DNA of 37,561 bases from NCBI GenBank assembly GCA_003151395.1, contig PLXJ01000033.1, positions 1 to 37,561 on the forward strand, in the 5' to 3' direction. The notes beneath the pieces were generated by a model. It saw only the letters and a program-made list of their open reading frames with translations. It had not been told where the DNA came from and did not search any database. A program made the translations under genes and the position numbers. Source of the stretch: Actinomycetota bacterium. Its GTDB lineage: Bacteria; Actinomycetota; Actinomycetes; Nanopelagicales; Nanopelagicaceae. This document shows positions 18,801 to 25,245 of the stretch, in pieces; positions within the stretch are counted from its first letter, which is position 1; the number at the start of each line of letters is the position of its first letter.

Positions 18801-19118
18801 ACTTGGTTTGTTATCAAACCAGTAAGAATTGATGTTATGTATCTAACGGGTTTGCTTAACTCAAAGCTAATGTCTTATTGGCTCAAGAACAAAGGGAAAA
18901 TGCAAGGTGGTAATTATCAGGTTGATAAGGAACCCTTACTGGGGATGCCGATTGCCAGTTCTGGTTCGGCGATCGAATTTCAGATAGCGAAGAAAGTTAA
19001 TGAGATCTACAAATATCCCGAACGCCAAAAGGTGCTGGAGTCTGAGATTGATCAGTTTGTCTATGAAATCTATGAACTGACTCCGATGGACATAAAAGTG
19101 ATTGAAGGTCTCCAATGA
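15852..19118 (+). CDS. Large Eco57I-like adenine-specific DNA methyltransferase, possible restriction-modification fusion
   Basis: The protein is 1088 residues. The methyltransferase core has SAM motif I 'DPACGSGAF' near residue 430 and catalytic motif IV 'GNPPYY' near 656, the NPPY form of N6-adenine methylases. About 700-1088 probably contains the target recognition region. Residues 1-200 resemble the leading domain of type IIG enzymes; 'DLQLFEVKV' (52-60) offers an Asp and an E-x-K, a possible weak PD-(D/E)xK nuclease core, but this is inference. Eco57I-like and PglX/DrmMI-like methylases share this layout. It is translationally coupled to the helicase gene (ATGA overlap), so the two should work as one complex: methylation for self marking and helicase-driven restriction. 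Confidence 0.87.
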   Translation: MISVLSEKYSRKLFLELAEGFLTDVNRDTRTVSKVSSNFEAVTSLGSSFPLDLQLFEVKVSGSLDKRVAIASDAFKLMKHTASYRSLVAFYSEDTDQWRLSLLTAKPTLDNGKVVTKLSSPRRFSYLLGPGSKLTTPSKQLIAKGKVKDFEDLSNRFAVEVVNNEFYSEISKLYDELVGSDTVKPSLRYPNSGEPSYEFAVRLIGRIIFCWFLREKRSSKGIPLITANTLSRAAASCKNYYHSILAPLFFEVLNKPLINREARFQEDNFVSIPYLNGGLFNPDNDDFYKFNRVSQQSTSDSVHVPDVWLRKFFDLLELYNFTVDENTSYDIDLSIDPEMLGRIFENLLARINPETGETVRKGTGSFYTPREVVEYMVDESLKKYLTNSTSISEDKIKALISYDQVDDLEHPLTKTEELKVIEAFASVRILDPACGSGAFPIGILQKIVFVLQQIDPDSRQWLTKQLAGAGPELRNHLEQEFQNKNFDYLRKLGVIRESIYGVDIQPIATEISRLRCFLTLVVEQSVHDDDLNRGIEPLPNLDFKFVTANSLIKLESKRRDGSRQTGLFEDTSGISELKELRNEYFGTHNSTRDSLKLRFSQSQNQMLQRMMLQSSNGYANLTKKISTWNPFSHHTTDWFDAEWMFGIADGFDIVIGNPPYYKENDDKERFEHLRDLECYQGKMDVWYLFGALGIDILKTNGILCFIATNNWTTNFGASKFRNKVLDECKILQLVDFGSYFVFESSSIQTMVMLFEKIKQAQYNFDYRKIHIEKPVVQDMIDALSHNSSDRVTYFEPTIEVAKSKNALLTFSDSQGEELLARIYKHGQIRLTPKEVAQGIVFPQDVVNKKSAEKLGSVGKVGDGVFVLSHAELKSLKLSSYEKELIKPYYTSKQIKRYAADPSNLEWVIYTDSKFKSPDSMGDFPKLKMHLDRFNEVITSSNAPYGLHRAREERFFRGEKIMALRKSVGRPIFSYVDFDCYVSATWFVIKPVRIDVMYLTGLLNSKLMSYWLKNKGKMQGGNYQVDKEPLLGMPIASSGSAIEFQIAKKVNEIYKYPERQKVLESEIDQFVYEIYELTPMDIKVIEGLQ

Positions 19119-19454
19119 AATTTTCCGTGAAAGCGATCGGAACCTTCATCCCCGTCGCATTTTTCTCAAATATTAAATCGAATTTCGAGTTTGCACCATT
19201 CGTTAAGCAGTGAAAACAGTTCTCCGTTCTCGGATCTTGTGTCAGCAGACGGTTCCTCGTGTGGCGGTTTTTCCGTCGCGAATAGTGACTTTATCTGGTA
19301 ATCGACTTTCCTATCGAGTCTAGTGACGACGGAGTGAACTTATGCGCGAATCGATGCGGCATCGCTGACATGCTTCGCCGAATGTCTTCAAAACCACTGG
19401 AATCAAGTGAACCCAGTTCTTCCACACAATCCACTTTGCCGATAGCTTTCACCT
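19119..19454 (+). other. 336-bp gap between methyltransferase and HNH genes, with inverted repeats
   Basis: No gene longer than a few codons is visible. Two structures stand out: an inverted repeat CCGTCG (19273-19278) / CGACGG (19327-19332) enclosing a 7-nt direct repeat TAGTGAC, and a compact palindrome CGATGC-G-GCATCG (19352-19364). Either could be a protein-binding site or part of a leader RNA for the HNH gene. No terminator with a T tract was seen after the methyltransferase gene. Confidence 0.4.
19443..19448 (+). promoter_or_regulatory. Leaderless -10 element of the HNH gene
   Basis: TAGCTT is 6 nt before GTG 19455. The TAG is also the in-frame stop just upstream of the gene, so GTG is the first usable start. 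No ribosome site is present. Confidence 0.5.
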
Positions 19455-20348
19455 GTGATCTCGGCGATTGAACTTGAAATCAGCAGACGCCTTGACGCCT
19501 GGAACCTCCTGCAAAATTCACCGAATTGGCCGCTAGTGTCGGCTGGAGAAGTGCGGGATTTAAGGCTTTACGGCGGCGCATCAGGCGTTTGGGTTGATAA
19601 AGAAACCACAACTGCAATTGCCCAAGATGGAGTCGCTGTTGGGTTACTTCACACTGGTCGCCATTATGACGATGATGTAGATGAATCCGGAATTCTGTAT
19701 CACTATCCGACTACTGAAAGAGCTGCCTCTCGTGACGCAAATGAGATTCAGGCTATCAAAAATGCAAAAAAATTTGGGGTTCCTATCTTCGTGATTCGAA
19801 ATATCGGTTCCGCAAAGCGAGTTGAACTTGCATGGTTGAACGACTTCGATGACGAATTGAGGATTTGCGTTTTAACCTTCCATGGAATCCTGCCAACACA
19901 GAATCCGTTCGTGATCGATGATCATTCAGGCCAAGGAACTCCCATTCTGTTCGGCACTCACAGGAGAACCAAGCGAGAAATCGAACGAGCAGAAAGAGAT
20001 CCGCTCTTTAAATTTAGCATTCTCAGGCGCTTTGAAGGCAAGTGTCTCCTTACCTCACTCGACGTTACTGAGATGTTGGATGCAGCCCACATCATTCCGG
20101 TTACTAGTGGAGGTACCGAGGACCCAAATAATGGCCTATTGCTTTCGGCCAGTGCACATCGTGCGTTGGATGCGGGACTCTGGGCCATTAATCCAAAATC
20201 TTTAAAGTTAGAAACCCGCCAGCATGGACCAAATTCGTTGAGAATGAAACTTGAAAAGGTAGATCTTTCCGCCTCTGCACATTTATTAAATAGAGAAGCG
20301 CTTCAATTCAGATATGAAAAGCTATTTCTACTAGGCAAGAAGAAGTAG
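19455..20348 (+). CDS. HNH endonuclease with N-terminal sensor-like domain
   Basis: The protein is 297 residues and starts with GTG. The C-terminal third is an HNH nuclease: Cys near 197 in 'GKCLLTSL', 'DAAHIIPV' with His212, 'NNGLLLS' near 225 and 'SAHRALDAG' with His near 235. The N-terminal region (about 25-150) contains 'GGASGVWVDK', 'LLHTGRHYDDDV' and 'LYHYPTTERAASRDANEI'. This resembles the recognition half of McrA-like or SRA-like modification-dependent enzymes, which is my inference. It may be a type IV restriction enzyme or the nuclease arm of the preceding helicase-methyltransferase module. The gap and its own leaderless start argue for separate expression. Confidence 0.82.
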   Translation: MISAIELEISRRLDAWNLLQNSPNWPLVSAGEVRDLRLYGGASGVWVDKETTTAIAQDGVAVGLLHTGRHYDDDVDESGILYHYPTTERAASRDANEIQAIKNAKKFGVPIFVIRNIGSAKRVELAWLNDFDDELRICVLTFHGILPTQNPFVIDDHSGQGTPILFGTHRRTKREIERAERDPLFKFSILRRFEGKCLLTSLDVTEMLDAAHIIPVTSGGTEDPNNGLLLSASAHRALDAGLWAINPKSLKLETRQHGPNSLRMKLEKVDLSASAHLLNREALQFRYEKLFLLGKKK

Positions 20349-20512
20349 CAAAGCAACGATCAGGATAAGTGCAGAAGTTGCCCTCCAAACTTCAATCAAT
20401 TTTTTGATGAAAATTGGCGCTCGAGAGGTTATTTCACTAAACCTGACGTTACTCACAGCTGCGTCATCCGTGCAATTGTGCAGATAGAACTAGCAGTAAT
20501 ATTGAGTTGATT

Positions 20513-20821
20513 TCAGTAGGCGTACTCACTGAAGTCTCTTAGGTGAGTTAAGTAACTCCGTGCTTGATTAGCCGGATGCAGATCATCATAAAATTCCCAC
20601 CGACCGTTCAAACGGAGTTCAACGGCCAACACAGCATCATGTCGGATTGCAACGGAATTCATGACGTGATACATGGCATTGCCTAAGGAGTTTCTCCATG
20701 GGCTGTATTCAGCAGGACCGACTCGAAGGTGTAGGTGCTTGTAAACCGCATCGTTTACCTTGTCCTCGATATTTGGGGCGTCGATAAGGAACTGTCCCTT
20801 AGTTGCAAGATATGCAAGCAT
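20513..20821 (-). CDS. Small uncharacterised protein, possibly a remnant of a larger nuclease or ATPase
   Basis: The product is 102 residues and I do not recognise the family with confidence. The stretch 'RVGPAEYSPWRNSLGNAMYHVM' region (about 33-54) followed by 'AVELRLNG' resembles the N-terminal segment of DUF2075-like proteins ('SW.NSL', then 'EYR'), which would make this a truncated gene. Against that, it has a good leaderless start: TAGCCT at 20833-20828 on the minus strand, 6 nt before ATG 20821. Composition is protein-like and the opposite strand has no competing gene. Confidence 0.5.
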   Translation of the reverse strand: MLAYLATKGQFLIDAPNIEDKVNDAVYKHLHLRVGPAEYSPWRNSLGNAMYHVMNSVAIRHDAVLAVELRLNGRWEFYDDLHPANQARSYLTHLRDFSEYAY

Positions 20822-20935
20822 GAGTCGAGGCTAGCGTAAATCAAGAGCGAGGCCATTAGCCGACATAATCTATTTTGGATGTTCCGATGAGTGTCCCCTC
20901 TCTACTTTTACGTCAATGCAGTTCGGACGTTGGCG

Positions 20936-20941
20936 TAGATT
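20936..20941 (+). promoter_or_regulatory. Leaderless -10 element of the DUF6767-like gene
   Basis: TAGATT lies 7 nt before ATG 20949 and no Shine-Dalgarno is present. This selects ATG 20949 over the in-frame upstream ATG at 20916. Confidence 0.45.
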
Positions 20942-20948
20942 CATCACT

Positions 20949-21146
20949 ATGTCGGGGCTGAATAACTTTCCGGGGTTGGCAAAGAATGTAAGCACAAGGG
21001 CGGCATGTCCATTGCAACCAGGGCAACCGTGCAGCTTATGCCATCCCGATGCGTATAACGGACCACAAGATTGCCCTTTGGTTGCAATCGTTTTAGATGA
21101 TGATGCTCTTCGGGAACTCATGCGCGAAAAGAGAGTTGAACATTAG
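20949..21146 (+). CDS. Small Cys-rich actinobacterial protein (DUF6767-like)
   Basis: This 65-residue protein has the block 'CPLQPGQPCSLCHPDAYNGP' followed by 'QDCPLVAIV', giving four closely spaced Cys plus a His. I recall this pattern from short conserved actinobacterial proteins of the DUF6767 type. The C-x8-C-x2-C spacing suggests a small metal or Fe-S site, which is inference. Function is unknown. Its leaderless promoter places it in its own transcription unit, divergent from the small gene ending at 20821. Confidence 0.65.
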   Translation: MSGLNNFPGLAKNVSTRAACPLQPGQPCSLCHPDAYNGPQDCPLVAIVLDDDALRELMREKRVEH

Positions 21147-21181
21147 GCCACGAAGATTTAAAAAGTTTCCGTTTGACTCTC

Positions 21182-22234
21182 TTAAAGTTTTGAGGGATCA
21201 ATAATCGTTATACCGCCAGTGGGTGCACTTGTTAGCTCTCCCATCGTGCGAAGGGCAACTACCCCATCGGCGAGACCGACTATTCGTTCCACTAATAAAT
21301 CTGGACGCAGAATCCCTGACGCAACCATTTCAAGCATCTGCGGGTAGTCCTTGGCTGCCATTCCATGGCTCCCTAAAATGTCCAACTCGTAGGCGATAAC
21401 GCGCGCCATCGGTTCTGGAGTTAAACCATCCGGGGTCAGCAATAATCCCAATTGTAAATGGCGACCGCGACGACGCAAGGACAAGATAGATTGCGAAGAA
21501 GTTGCTTGGGAGCCTAATGCATCGATCGCAACATCAGCGCCCTCACCAGTGATGTCTGCAATCTGGACCAGGGCATCTTTTTCAGTAGAGTTAATCGTGA
21601 CATCAGCACCTAATTGAGTTGCTTTAGCTAGCGCGACAGGTGAAATATCTACCGCGATTACTCGCGCACCAAGGGCCTTAGCGATCATGAGTGCGGATAG
21701 ACCAACTCCCCCGCATCCAAAGATTGCGACCCATTCACGTGATTGCAGGCGCGCCCTCGCAGTCAAGCCACGAAATGCAGTTGCAAATCGACACCCCAGA
21801 GCGGCTGCGGTTGAGAATGATATTGCACTAGGCAAAGCAACCAGATTGAAATCAGCGTTCTCGATTGAAACATAATCTGCAAATGAACCCCACTGGGTGA
21901 AACCGGGCTGTGTTTGGCTAGGACAGACCTGAGCGTTTCCACTTATGCAGTATTGGCACTTGCCGCACCCATTTACGAAAGGAACTGTGACTCGATCTCC
22001 TACAAAAAACTTGGTTACACCTGGTCCAATGGCTGAAACGACCCCAGCTAGTTCGTGGCCCGGCACATGAGGTAAAACCACATCAGTGTCGTGTCCCATC
22101 CACGCATGCCAATCGCTGCGGCATAGTCCCGTCGCTCTGACTTCGATGATAACCCCATCGGTTGAGGTAACTGGCATTGGCACATCGATTATCGATAATT
22201 CGTCACCGAAATCAGAGAAGTAGATTGCGCGCAT
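21182..22234 (-). CDS. Zinc-dependent alcohol dehydrogenase
   Basis: This is a 350-residue medium-chain dehydrogenase. The catalytic zinc ligands are Cys38 and His60-Glu61 ('GHE'); the structural zinc site is complete, with Cys90, Cys93, Cys96 and Cys104. The Rossmann motif 'GCGGVGLSA' near 174-182 binds NAD(P)+. It oxidises a primary or secondary alcohol or reduces an aldehyde; the substrate cannot be set. It starts at ATG 22234, behind TAGTCT at 22246-22241 (6 nt away, minus strand), so it is probably leaderless and transcribed alone. Confidence 0.92.
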   Translation of the reverse strand: MRAIYFSDFGDELSIIDVPMPVTSTDGVIIEVRATGLCRSDWHAWMGHDTDVVLPHVPGHELAGVVSAIGPGVTKFFVGDRVTVPFVNGCGKCQYCISGNAQVCPSQTQPGFTQWGSFADYVSIENADFNLVALPSAISFSTAAALGCRFATAFRGLTARARLQSREWVAIFGCGGVGLSALMIAKALGARVIAVDISPVALAKATQLGADVTINSTEKDALVQIADITGEGADVAIDALGSQATSSQSILSLRRRGRHLQLGLLLTPDGLTPEPMARVIAYELDILGSHGMAAKDYPQMLEMVASGILRPDLLVERIVGLADGVVALRTMGELTSAPTGGITIIDPSKL

Positions 22235-22240
22235 AGATAA

Positions 22241-22246
22241 AGACTA
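22241..22246 (-). promoter_or_regulatory. Leaderless -10 element of the alcohol dehydrogenase gene
   Basis: TAGTCT is 6 nt before the ATG, with no ribosome site. The identical hexamer and distance precede the DUF262 gene starting at 24489. Confidence 0.55.
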
Positions 22247-22320
22247 GACGTCAATCACATATCAAATTGTAATTTTTATGATAGTCAATAGTTCGGGAAA
22301 GCGCTTTGAATTCTTGCCAA

Positions 22321-24489
22321 TTATTCATCAACATTGTCAGCGTCATCACTCTCGTCCTCAACTTCGGCAAGGCCAATCATGTCTCTATATTCTTCACGGA
22401 GATCAGCCATTGATTTCCTAGTACCCTCGTCAATAAGCCAATAGGTCCAACCATTAGTGCTTCGTTTTTGAACTTGGAATCCCGCCAATGACAAGGAATT
22501 GAAGGTTACTCCTCCCACTTCGACCCTTCCATCGTCTAGGATTTGGGCGAATTTTCCTTCAGGATTATTCCTTTTTGGGAACAGCATCTGACCAGCGGAA
22601 ACAAGGCCCGCTGAAATCAAGTCAATTACCTCAACTTTAAGTGGTTCCTCACCCTTAACTTGAACCACATGGGATTTATGACCCTCCGGCACGGGCCATA
22701 TCGAGATGATAACGTCAATCAAATGTGAAGTGCGATCGATAATACTTTTTTCATTCCAACCATCCGCACCCGCTTCTTGAATCTGCTTATTCATGAGCAG
22801 AACATCGTGTTTCGTCAGCTCAGCATTTTTCAACTTCCAAGGACCGTTGGATATGGAACTATTGAGTTTTGTTGTCAGTAAAGTAAGGTTTCCCAGAGTT
22901 TGCAATAGCACTTCACGTTCTTCTTCGGATTTATCTACTAATGGCCAGTTCAATTGCCACGACTGTGGCAGCAAGTGCTCAATGACATAGGATCCGCGCT
23001 TCACGCGCATTCCAGCTTTTGAACCGGCCACTCCTATCCAACCACGTTTGTAATCTTCTACGGCTTCGAAAATCATTCGAATACGGGATTTGTAGAGCGT
23101 TCTATAAATTTGTCTTTCAGAAACTACACCTCTTATTTCGGCATCATCTGGCCAATATGAACTACTACTATTTTGTTCTTTAAAGTATTTCTCGAGTTGA
23201 CTACTCGCATTTGATCGATCTTTCTTAACCACTTGAACCATTTCAACAACTAATTTGTTGTAATTAGAGTTTGTTGCACGCACCAAAAGGCGCCGTATCA
23301 TCCAACTTTCAATAATCGCCAAAGATTTTTCTATTTCACTTTCATTAATTGTAGATTCTTCAGGATCAGTTAAACATATCAATATTGGTCGCAGGACATC
23401 AAGCTCCATAGAATTCAATCTATAAGCGAAAAGTTCTAAAGGCGATAAAGTTTTGTCCTTGTCTTCTGCTGCAAGGATAATTTCTTCATACCGCTTTGCA
23501 GCAGAGTGCAATTGTTCGATAAGTTGCAGCATCGAACATTTACTATCGTAATCAGCAAAATTCTTAAAAGTTGAAAATATCTCGCGATTTAACACCTCTT
23601 CGCCAATTTTAGATATTAGCCAGTGATTAATAAACAGTGAAGACCTCTGAAATTTGATTCGGCCGTAACTGATTTCCTTTTCCCAAAACGAAGATTCGAA
23701 TTCCTTCCAGTACTGATCATAAATCTTCTCGAGATCAGTCTTCTCTTCAAGTAGTCGTTGAAAAACAAAATTTTTGATTAAATCTGCCGCGGTTAAGACT
23801 GCTCCACGAGCATTTAGAGTTTCAAAGATTTCTTGTGCGTTTTCGTTGAAAGCCAAATCGATGACAACTATTTGAAAAAGATCGCGGCAACATTTGTCTA
23901 AAACCTCGGCCCTTAGCAGTGAATTTTCTTCTCCCGCCCCAGCAAGCCATAGCTTACAACTTTCAGAGAAGAACTCGTGTGCCAAAGCCATCTTTGATTT
24001 TGAATTCTTGAGAGCCCCATAATTTACAGGAATAGGCGCTGCTAATACTTCGTGAAATGCCGGGCGATCTTTATTAGTTGGCCAAATCTTAAATTTATCT
24101 TCCGGTTTGGCGCAATATGCTTCATCATTTTCTATTAGTTTTAACAATCTGGCAGCTGGCATTTTCGCTCCCATAAATTCCAATTCAGCGTGTATCGCAT
24201 CAAACATCAATTGCAACGTTGTAAGTCTTTGTTGGCCATCAATGATTGTCCGTTGTTGCATTTCCCCAACAGGGCTTTGTAATTGTTGGAGAACAACCGC
24301 TCCTAAAAAATGAGGTTCATGATTTGCGTCCGGTTGGGCGAGATACCGTTCTAGGACTCGCTTTAAGTCTCTCCAAAGGGGATCCCAATGCAATTCTCTA
24401 TTCCAAACGTAAGCTCGTTGGAATAGCGGAACTAGGAGTCGTTGCTGAGTATTGAAAATCTGTCCAGGGCTGTAAATATCAGTTCTCAC
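22321..24489 (-). CDS. DUF262/DUF1524 GmrSD-like nuclease with RAMA-like C-terminus
   Basis: The protein is 722 residues. The N-terminal DUF262 domain carries 'VPLFQRAYVWN' (20-30) and the nucleotide-handling motif 'DGQQRLTT' (84-91). The DUF1524 HNH-like domain has 'IEHLLPQSW' near 503 and 'LGNLTLLTTKLNSSISN' near 535. Residues about 615-690 ('LVSAGQMLFP', 'GGVTFNSLSLAGFQV', 'TNGWTYWLI') look like a RAMA/DUF4357-type base-recognition domain. GmrSD enzymes are NTP-dependent type IV restriction enzymes that cut modified phage DNA. The start GTG 24489 has TAGTCT 6 nt upstream that overlaps the stop of the prenyltransferase gene. The gene looks AT-richer than its neighbours, consistent with acquisition. 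Confidence 0.85.
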   Translation of the reverse strand: MRTDIYSPGQIFNTQQRLLVPLFQRAYVWNRELHWDPLWRDLKRVLERYLAQPDANHEPHFLGAVVLQQLQSPVGEMQQRTIIDGQQRLTTLQLMFDAIHAELEFMGAKMPAARLLKLIENDEAYCAKPEDKFKIWPTNKDRPAFHEVLAAPIPVNYGALKNSKSKMALAHEFFSESCKLWLAGAGEENSLLRAEVLDKCCRDLFQIVVIDLAFNENAQEIFETLNARGAVLTAADLIKNFVFQRLLEEKTDLEKIYDQYWKEFESSFWEKEISYGRIKFQRSSLFINHWLISKIGEEVLNREIFSTFKNFADYDSKCSMLQLIEQLHSAAKRYEEIILAAEDKDKTLSPLELFAYRLNSMELDVLRPILICLTDPEESTINESEIEKSLAIIESWMIRRLLVRATNSNYNKLVVEMVQVVKKDRSNASSQLEKYFKEQNSSSSYWPDDAEIRGVVSERQIYRTLYKSRIRMIFEAVEDYKRGWIGVAGSKAGMRVKRGSYVIEHLLPQSWQLNWPLVDKSEEEREVLLQTLGNLTLLTTKLNSSISNGPWKLKNAELTKHDVLLMNKQIQEAGADGWNEKSIIDRTSHLIDVIISIWPVPEGHKSHVVQVKGEEPLKVEVIDLISAGLVSAGQMLFPKRNNPEGKFAQILDDGRVEVGGVTFNSLSLAGFQVQKRSTNGWTYWLIDEGTRKSMADLREEYRDMIGLAEVEDESDDADNVDE

Positions 24490-24495
24490 GGCAAA

Positions 24496-24501
24496 AGACT
24501 A
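24496..24501 (-). promoter_or_regulatory. Leaderless -10 element of the DUF262 gene
   Basis: TAGTCT on the minus strand is 6 nt before GTG 24489. It overlaps the last codon and stop of the upstream gene, so the nuclease would have its own promoter although it lies only 9 nt downstream. Confidence 0.5.
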
Positions 24502-25161
24502 GTGTGACCGCAGCATTGCAACCAGACCGGCGGAAAAAAATGTCACAACTGCCATCCATAAGCTTAATTTTCTACCGATCTTCTGTGGCAACCCTAAAAC
24601 GTTTTGATGTCGATCCCACTCCAAGTCCTTGATCACATTCAAAAAGTGAAACGAGAGCGAAACCAAGATGAAATCAACATAAAGCCAAACGGGTGGATGC
24701 TTCCCGGCGGCTAAATAAATAGCCCAGGGCAGCGCGCCAAAAGCAATTGCGTACGGCAAGGGCGAAAACAAGGTCCCTTTAACTCCGAAGTTGTAAGCCG
24801 TGGCGCTGCCGATTCCGAGCATATGTAGCAGTCCCCCTTTTACTCCAAGGGGACCCAAAAATGAAAGGAGGATCGCGGCCGCCAGAGCAATCCTCACACC
24901 AATCTGTAATTCTCTTCGAGAGACAGCTTCATGAACCAAAGGTTTCTTCATCCGACCGGCGGCATGATCCCTGGGATGGTCAACTAAGTCATTGGTCCAG
25001 CCAACAACACATTGACCAGCCAAGATTGCCAGCGCGATTTCAAAGGATTTCGGAAAAGACATTTGGCTAATTGCAAGGCAGAAAGAAATAGTAACTACGA
25101 GGAGCATCGGTCCAAAGTGAGTGGCCTTGGCCATCCCAATTGCATTTAACCGCGTCAACAT
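24499..25161 (-). CDS. UbiA-family prenyltransferase
   Basis: This is a 220-residue integral membrane protein with about six to seven hydrophobic helices. Both Asp-rich motifs of the family are present: 'NDLVDHPRDHAAGR' (57-70) and 'KDLEWDRHQN' (about 178-187), which bind Mg-prenyl diphosphate. It would attach an isoprenoid chain to a soluble ring or quinone precursor; the acceptor is unknown. It is shorter than the usual 280-300 residues, though both active-site motifs and the intervening helices remain. The start ATG 25161 has a CATAGT hexamer 6 nt upstream on the minus strand and no ribosome site. It is divergent from the secreted protein gene. Confidence 0.85.
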   Translation of the reverse strand: MLTRLNAIGMAKATHFGPMLLVVTISFCLAISQMSFPKSFEIALAILAGQCVVGWTNDLVDHPRDHAAGRMKKPLVHEAVSRRELQIGVRIALAAAILLSFLGPLGVKGGLLHMLGIGSATAYNFGVKGTLFSPLPYAIAFGALPWAIYLAAGKHPPVWLYVDFILVSLSFHFLNVIKDLEWDRHQNVLGLPQKIGRKLSLWMAVVTFFSAGLVAMLRSH

Positions 25162-25233
25162 GAATCAACTATGGCATGTGTTCAACTTACTTGTCGCCTA
25201 GGAGTGGTCATTGTTAAGTGAAGGAGTGCCAAG

Positions 25234-25239
25234 TAGCCT
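25234..25239 (+). promoter_or_regulatory. Leaderless -10 element of the secreted-protein gene
   Basis: TAGCCT is 6 nt before GTG 25246. A GAAGGAG motif at about 25220 is too far away to act as the ribosome site for that start, so the leaderless reading decides it. Confidence 0.5.
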
Positions 25240-25245
25240 TCTTGT

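Noticed and set aside
12568-19118. Complete class 1 DISARM system
   Set aside because: No drmA, drmB or drmC genes are in or next to the module; only the helicase and methylase halves resemble DISARM.
12287-20512. Mobile element with integrase or attachment site bounding the defence module
   Set aside because: No integrase, transposase, tRNA target or flanking direct repeat was recognised on either side.
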